Assembly: GCA_035048495.1 (NCBI GenBank)
Contig: JASUTR010000243.1
Location: forward strand, 310,001 to 374,000
Origin: Euptelea pleiosperma
Taxonomy: Eukaryota; Streptophyta; Magnoliopsida; Ranunculales; Eupteleaceae
DNA length: 64,000 nucleotides
Direction of reading: 5' to 3'
The notes under the pieces were generated by a model. The model searched no databases. It saw only the letters and a list, made by a program, of their open reading frames with translations, and was not told the DNA's origin. Positions within the stretch are counted from its first letter, which is position 1. Each line of letters begins with the position of its first letter. Position numbers and translations under genes: made by a program. Positions 63,101 to 64,000 of this stretch are shown piece by piece.

Positions 63101-64000
63101 TTGTAATGGAAGAGTTTGAGTCCAATTACAAAGTCCGATTGCTAAAAAGCCATAAATTATAGGCTTCGGAATGTAAAACACAAACTGAGTCCGATTAAAA
63201 ACATTGATGCACGGATGGAGCTAACTTGTTTCGACTGTCCCGAATCTTGTTCCAACACTTCAATTGTGTTGACACAATTGTAATGGAAGAGTTTGAGTCC
63301 AATTAGGAGGTCCGGTTGCGAAAAAGTCGCAAGTTATAGGCTTCGGAATGTAACAAACAAACTGAGTCCAATTATAGACATTGAGGCACGGATGGAGATA
63401 ACTTGGTTCGACGGTCCCAAATCTTGTTCCAACACTTCAAATTTGTTGAAACAATAGTAATCGAAGAGTTTGAGTACAATTACGAGGTCTGGTTGCGAAA
63501 AAGTCACAAGTTATAGGCTTCAGAATGTGAGACACAAACTGAGTCTAATTTGAGATGTTGACGCACGGATAGAGCTAACTTGTTTCTACTGTCACGAATC
63601 TTGTTCCAACAATTCAAATTTGTTAAAACAATAGTAATGGAAGAGTTTGAGTCCAATTACAAGGTCCGATTGCTAAAAAGCCATAAGTTATAGGCTTCGA
63701 AATGTAACATACAAACTGAGTCCAATTTGCGACGCTGACGCACGGATGGCGCTAACTTCTTTCGACTGTCCCGAATCTTGTTCCAACACTTCAAATGTGT
63801 TGAAACAACAGTAATGGAAGAGTTTGAGTAAAATTACAAGCTCCGGTTGTGACAAAGTCACAAGTTATAGGCTTCGGAATGTAACACACAAACTGAGTCC
63901 AATTTGAGACGTTGACGCACGGATGGACCTAACTTTTTTCTACTGTCCCGAATCTTGTTCCAACACTACAAATCTGTTGAAACAATAGTAATGGAAGAGT
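57159..64000 (+). repeat. 177-bp satellite array, segment 4
   Basis: About 38 monomers continuing past the window end, same orientation. It follows the monomer order of 43.6-50.4 kb (offset 13537 before the position of LINE copy 1, about 12712 after it), with scattered substitutions. One single-base loss in gcacgatggagc (about 59496) and several other point differences suggest it is older than the 38-monomer pair. It ends inside a monomer. Confidence 0.96.
62056..63830 (+). repeat. 5-monomer tandem duplication (885 bp)
   Basis: Markers repeat at an offset of 885 bp: gattccaattacgattttcgg (62056, 62941), ttaggaggtccg (about 62418, 63303), attatagacattgaggcac (about 62487, 63372), and atttgcgacgctgacg (about 62840, 63725). 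The partner region at 49.3-50.2 kb has only one copy, so this duplication came after the larger one. Confidence 0.85.

Overview
The window looks like nuclear heterochromatin of a flowering plant, probably centromeric or pericentromeric. The evidence is one 177-bp satellite in head-to-tail arrays (about 50 kb of the 64 kb), a Ty3/gypsy-like LTR retroelement with a tRNA-Asp-type primer binding site, and two fragments of plant L1 LINEs that carry the RNase H domain typical of plant L1s. No host gene, tRNA, rRNA or CRISPR was found. I cannot name the species.

Layout. 1-382: end of an old LTR, minus orientation. 383-2892: satellite (about 14 monomers). 2893-13846: a complete but non-autonomous LTR retroelement on the minus strand. 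Its 5' LTR is 11135-13846, PBS 11119-11132, leader 9337-11118, a single 588-codon ORF 7570-9336, a non-coding 3' part 5608-7569, a weak PPT at 5595-5606, and its 3' LTR 2893-5594. 13847-48365: satellite (about 195 monomers). 48366-49176: 5'-truncated LINE in a 16-bp target-site duplication. 49177-55584: satellite. 55585-57158: a second 5'-truncated LINE, with a 10-bp target deletion in place of a duplication. 57159-64000: satellite, running off the window.

The satellite is organised hierarchically. There are 4-, 5-, 7-, 11- and 13-monomer higher-order repeats, a 38-monomer block present twice with no difference I could find (26439-33110 and 33163-39834), and a larger older duplication (43.4-50.4 kb against 55.4-64.0 kb) that keeps the pre-insertion site of each LINE in the partner copy. 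All monomers point the same way, including across every insertion.

The most interesting signals are: the orphan 588-residue protein of the LTR element, which lacks recognisable gag, protease, RT or integrase motifs and contains two diverged repeats of about 60 residues; a dyad in each satellite monomer whose arms change in a compensatory way between monomer types; LTRs that are essentially identical except for their last 100 bp or so; a templated-insertion repair scar at 25117-25130; and cell-cycle-type (MSA) and site II motifs in the LTR U3. All comparisons were made by eye.
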